Part shown: positions 61,105-64,000 of the stretch, in pieces
Layout: every line of letters starts with the position of its first letter
Numbering within the stretch: the first letter of the stretch is position 1
Assembly (NCBI RefSeq): GCF_003025555.1
Contig: NZ_PYMH01000002.1
Coordinates: 558,001 to 622,000 of the forward strand
From: Photobacterium lutimaris
GTDB lineage: Bacteria > Pseudomonadota > Gammaproteobacteria > Enterobacterales > Vibrionaceae
Direction of reading: 5' to 3'
Length of the DNA: 64,000 nt
Translations under genes and position numbers: made by a program
The notes under the pieces: model-generated
What the model was told of the DNA's origin: nothing
What the model saw: only the letters and a program-made list of their open reading frames with translations
Databases searched by the model: none

Positions 61105-63951
61105 ATGCGCAGTTATATGGGATATACCCTGCTGTTTGTCAGCAGTATGCTGCTTTCTGCCTGTGGCGGCGGCAGTGACAGCCCCGCTCCTGTCGCGGGG
61201 ACACCGGTACCGGTATCAACAACCTTCACGGTTTCTGTCGATGCTCCCGACGGTGTGGTTCTTGCTAAACAACAAGGCTTCTCTTTGATTCAACCGGCCT
61301 ATGCTAACGCAGTCAAAGACCTTACCGATCAGAACTTTGCCGCAGTCTGGCTGGATGATAAAGGCAAAGTCTTTGATTCTATCGACATCACTCGGTTTGA
61401 AGCTCAAGGGGATGGCAAATATGTCCTAGATGCCGGTACCCGGGCAAGAATAAATGCAGTACTGCTTGTTGATCTCGATGGTGTGCCCGAGTTCACCCTC
61501 GGTGAAAGCCTACCTAAAGGCTTGTACATGACACCGCTCGCCGCTGAGCGCTTGGCAATATCTCTGGAGTCATCACTGACCTATTATGCCCTTGCCCAGC
61601 GTGTCGTCGCCGATGAGAGTTGGGGAGTCTTCAGCGATGTCTTTGAATCCGGCGCTCAAGGTGCTGTGGCCCTCGCCCTGGAAGACATCAACAAAATAGC
61701 CATTGATATTCGTGACACACTGTTTCCCAAAATTGGTGTTCAAGGGCTAGCACTGATCGATCTGATGAACCTAACCATTGTCAAAACGATGACTGAAGGT
61801 CGGCTGGAACGTTTCTTCACCGAGCAATCCGCCACTCAGGCCAACATACTGGCGATCCTAAATGACGGATATTGGGAAATCAGTGCCTCTGAGGGTAACG
61901 ACGGCAAAGGTATTTTTGCTGACAAAACATCCTATGACGGTAGCGAAACGACAATCAGCGAATTCAGTTGGGATAAAAGTGGCAGCGAAGATATCACTCT
62001 CACCGAACTGTTCACTTACCTCAGTAATTCAACCAGCTTTGGTTCCGATGATATCCGCTCGCAAGTCTTGACGAATCAAGGCTGGACTGGACTTTTTGAA
62101 TACCTCAAGGTGCAATTTTCTACCGACCGCAACGCTCTGCTGACAGATGCGGCACTTACTACCGCAGCAGAAAAAGGGGTCACGTTAGAAGCCAAAGTCT
62201 ATCCGTTATCAGGTAAAAAAATGCACGATTTTTTATCGAGCAGAGACAATCATTACCTGACCCGCTATATCCCAGATGACACTATGTTTTCAGCCGGTTC
62301 CTCAGGCTTTTTCTTCACATGGCGCCCAGAAAACGAGACTTACCTGCTGTGTGACACGACCAACAACAAGGACACCTGCCGTGCCTACCCAATCCTGACA
62401 CCGGATGCTGGTTTTACTTCTCTTGAAGACATCAAGACACCACTATTCGATATCGGTATCACTATCGATCAGGTCAACGGTTTCAAACTGAGCGATAATA
62501 TTGTCGCTGAGTTCATCGGTGATGATTTCTTTACCGTGCGCTACTGGAGTCGTATTGCCGCCAACGAGTGGACGATCCAAGACACGGGAGTCTGGGCTCC
62601 CACCACCGTATCAGGCAAGCCGGTGATCAGGTTCGATATACCGGATATCATCAAGCAGCTAGCCGATGACTACCCATACAATGGCCGCAACCTGTTCCTT
62701 GTCGAAGACCGGGGGTTCGTCAATATCGGTGAGGTATTGCTAAAACTGTCAGAGTTCAACTTCTCAGGTTTTGACAATGATGCCAAGGCCCAAATCTTTG
62801 CCGCCGCCACCCGAGACAACCTGCCACCGTTTGGTGAATGTGCCTTCGGTGACACCCGCTTTGCCAATGAAGGGTTGTTCCTCAACGCCGTGACTGAATG
62901 TGGTGGTGATGAGCGGTTCACGACCCAAGCAGTCAACGATTTGGTGGATAAAACCCTGGTACAAATCAGCAATGATGGGGAAATCACCGCCCATATCCTA
63001 CGCAATGACAACAGCTGGGAGCATTACCGCAACACTCTCGAAGAAGCTGGCTCCCGCAATTGGTCTCTTACTGAAGAGGGCTACTTGAAACTCGTCGGTG
63101 ATACCAACATTGAAGATGAATTCGACTATTGGTCGCTGACCAGTTACGAATACCAACAGAAGCTACTGGCGATTAAGGTATTCAGCCAACAGGGCCAGCA
63201 AGCCCAAATATCTAGCTTAATGGCCCGCGAATATATACCAGGCACATTGGCTGCCTGCCTTGATGGCGACTCGGGCTGGGATCAAACCACGACCACACCT
63301 ATGGTCAAAGAAAGCCTCTCAAGCTACAACGATCACGTTCAGCAGTGTAAGCAAGTTTGGTTTGGTCGAAACCCTGTATTTAGTGAAGGGCTACTCATTG
63401 GACAAACCGGCAACAATAGCGATGATAAAGCCCTGACATTTGCCAGTGACAGTTCACGCTACCTAAAACTGAGTGATAATTTTAAAGGGGAATATTTCTT
63501 AGGCAGCTATGTCGATCAAGACGGTTGTGGTTTTAACTTCGACATTCGTTGGAAGATTGAGGAAGACGGGACCCTATACTACGAAGCCATTGATGGCTCG
63601 ATGAACGAACGGATCCAGCTTACCGATACCGACGGTTTGAAACTGGCCATCAAAGCCTTCAACCACCAAACCCGCTGGCAAACAGATGAAACCTTGCTCT
63701 ATGGCAGCGATGAAGGTGAGGTTTGGAGTGATATTGTCACGCTGATTGATGCCAGCCAAGTGCCAAATGTTGTGCCCGTCGAACCACCGCCTCCGGTTGA
63801 AGAAGAGACACCACCAGAGGGTGAGACCCCACCAGCTGAAGGTGAAACACCGCCGGCTGAAGAAGAGCCTGCGGGGCCTCCTGGCGGCACGATCCTCAAC
63901 GATGGCCAGAGCTGTGCCTACCTTGAAGTGCCTGAAAATCCTGTTCCGTAA
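61105..63951 (+). CDS. Large surface or periplasmic lipoprotein of unknown function
   Basis: 948 residues. A lipoprotein signal peptide with lipobox LLSAC is followed by a Gly/Ser/Pro linker (GGGSDSPAPVAG). The body shows no domain I can name; it has many Asp/Asn-rich loops and a few Cys residues. The C-terminal 60 residues are a low-complexity Pro/Glu tract with short repeats of EGETPPAE type, then a final hydrophilic tail with a Cys. This layout suggests an anchored, extended cell-surface or periplasmic protein. A terminator follows, so it is monocistronic. Confidence 0.75.
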   Translation: MRSYMGYTLLFVSSMLLSACGGGSDSPAPVAGTPVPVSTTFTVSVDAPDGVVLAKQQGFSLIQPAYANAVKDLTDQNFAAVWLDDKGKVFDSIDITRFEAQGDGKYVLDAGTRARINAVLLVDLDGVPEFTLGESLPKGLYMTPLAAERLAISLESSLTYYALAQRVVADESWGVFSDVFESGAQGAVALALEDINKIAIDIRDTLFPKIGVQGLALIDLMNLTIVKTMTEGRLERFFTEQSATQANILAILNDGYWEISASEGNDGKGIFADKTSYDGSETTISEFSWDKSGSEDITLTELFTYLSNSTSFGSDDIRSQVLTNQGWTGLFEYLKVQFSTDRNALLTDAALTTAAEKGVTLEAKVYPLSGKKMHDFLSSRDNHYLTRYIPDDTMFSAGSSGFFFTWRPENETYLLCDTTNNKDTCRAYPILTPDAGFTSLEDIKTPLFDIGITIDQVNGFKLSDNIVAEFIGDDFFTVRYWSRIAANEWTIQDTGVWAPTTVSGKPVIRFDIPDIIKQLADDYPYNGRNLFLVEDRGFVNIGEVLLKLSEFNFSGFDNDAKAQIFAAATRDNLPPFGECAFGDTRFANEGLFLNAVTECGGDERFTTQAVNDLVDKTLVQISNDGEITAHILRNDNSWEHYRNTLEEAGSRNWSLTEEGYLKLVGDTNIEDEFDYWSLTSYEYQQKLLAIKVFSQQGQQAQISSLMAREYIPGTLAACLDGDSGWDQTTTTPMVKESLSSYNDHVQQCKQVWFGRNPVFSEGLLIGQTGNNSDDKALTFASDSSRYLKLSDNFKGEYFLGSYVDQDGCGFNFDIRWKIEEDGTLYYEAIDGSMNERIQLTDTDGLKLAIKAFNHQTRWQTDETLLYGSDEGEVWSDIVTLIDASQVPNVVPVEPPPPVEEETPPEGETPPAEGETPPAEEEPAGPPGGTILNDGQSCAYLEVPENPVP

Positions 63952-63969
63952 TTGGCACCAAGATGATAA

Positions 63970-63995
63970 AGAAGCCCGGGAAACCGGGCTTTTTG
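63970..63995 (+). terminator. Terminator of the large lipoprotein gene
   Basis: AAGCCCGG, GAAA tetraloop, CCGGGCTT and TTT. It lies 20 bases after the stop. Confidence 0.92.
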
Positions 63996-64000
63996 CATCG

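Noticed and set aside
63699..63899. Minus-strand frame rich in Gly/Ser repeats at the end of the window
   Set aside because: It is the antisense shadow of the Pro/Glu repeat tail of the large lipoprotein.

Overview
The window reads as a chromosomal segment of a marine gammaproteobacterium of the Vibrionaceae, most likely Photobacterium or a close relative. The signs are the norspermidine pathway with a fused diaminobutyrate aminotransferase/decarboxylase, the uvrY-uvrC-pgsA-tRNA(Gly, Cys, Leu) block, a UPF0397-type ECF transporter, a DUF2947 protein, Mlc, and the divergent bioA / bioBFCD locus. No phage, integron, CRISPR array, rRNA operon or intact insertion sequence was recognised.

Layout. 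0-8 kb: the C-terminal part of a VRR-NUC nuclease, then a lipid-use group (two FadL-type porins flanking an exported lipoprotein carboxylesterase), each of the three preceded by a FadR-like operator, then a divergent pirin. 8-13 kb: a tightly overlapping trio of TonB-dependent receptor, YfiR-like periplasmic protein and membrane diguanylate cyclase. 13-17 kb: small Vibrionaceae proteins, an acyl-CoA ligase and a DUF3108 protein. 17-20 kb: pxpABC (5-oxoprolinase) followed by a gamma-glutamylcyclotransferase-like gene and a zinc-ribbon gene, apparently one operon. 20.2-29.9 kb: a 9.5-kb stretch bounded by two identical 160-bp copies of a tRNA-Gly/tRNA-Cys pair; it holds a lipoprotein, the norspermidine operon, an XRE regulator, a candidate small RNA and tRNA-Leu.

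30-38 kb: a lichenase-like GH16 enzyme, pgsA, uvrC, uvrY, and an ECF transporter (S, fused A-A, T) with a MetJ-type operator upstream. 38.2-41.1 kb: an AT-richer patch with two glycosyltransferase genes and gene debris, probably acquired. 41-52 kb: an ABC1-family kinase, an EamA exporter divergent from a MocR regulator with repeated TAGGGTACA-like sites, a PQQ sugar dehydrogenase, an MFS transporter coupled to a 56-residue peptide, a chemotaxis receptor, htpX and small genes. 53-58 kb: the biotin locus with a BirA-type operator over the bioA ribosome-binding site. 58-64 kb: a Lon-substrate-domain protein, Mlc, QueE and a 948-residue lipoprotein.

Most of the window is ordinary core chromosome. 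The points most worth checking are the FadR-linked esterase/FadL cluster, the MetJ-linked ECF transporter, the pxp-gamma-glutamylcyclotransferase operon, the YfiR-cyclase-receptor module, the candidate small RNA at 29.1 kb, the tRNA-flanked 9.5-kb segment and the MocR sites. All functions are read from motifs and family knowledge; no database search was run.
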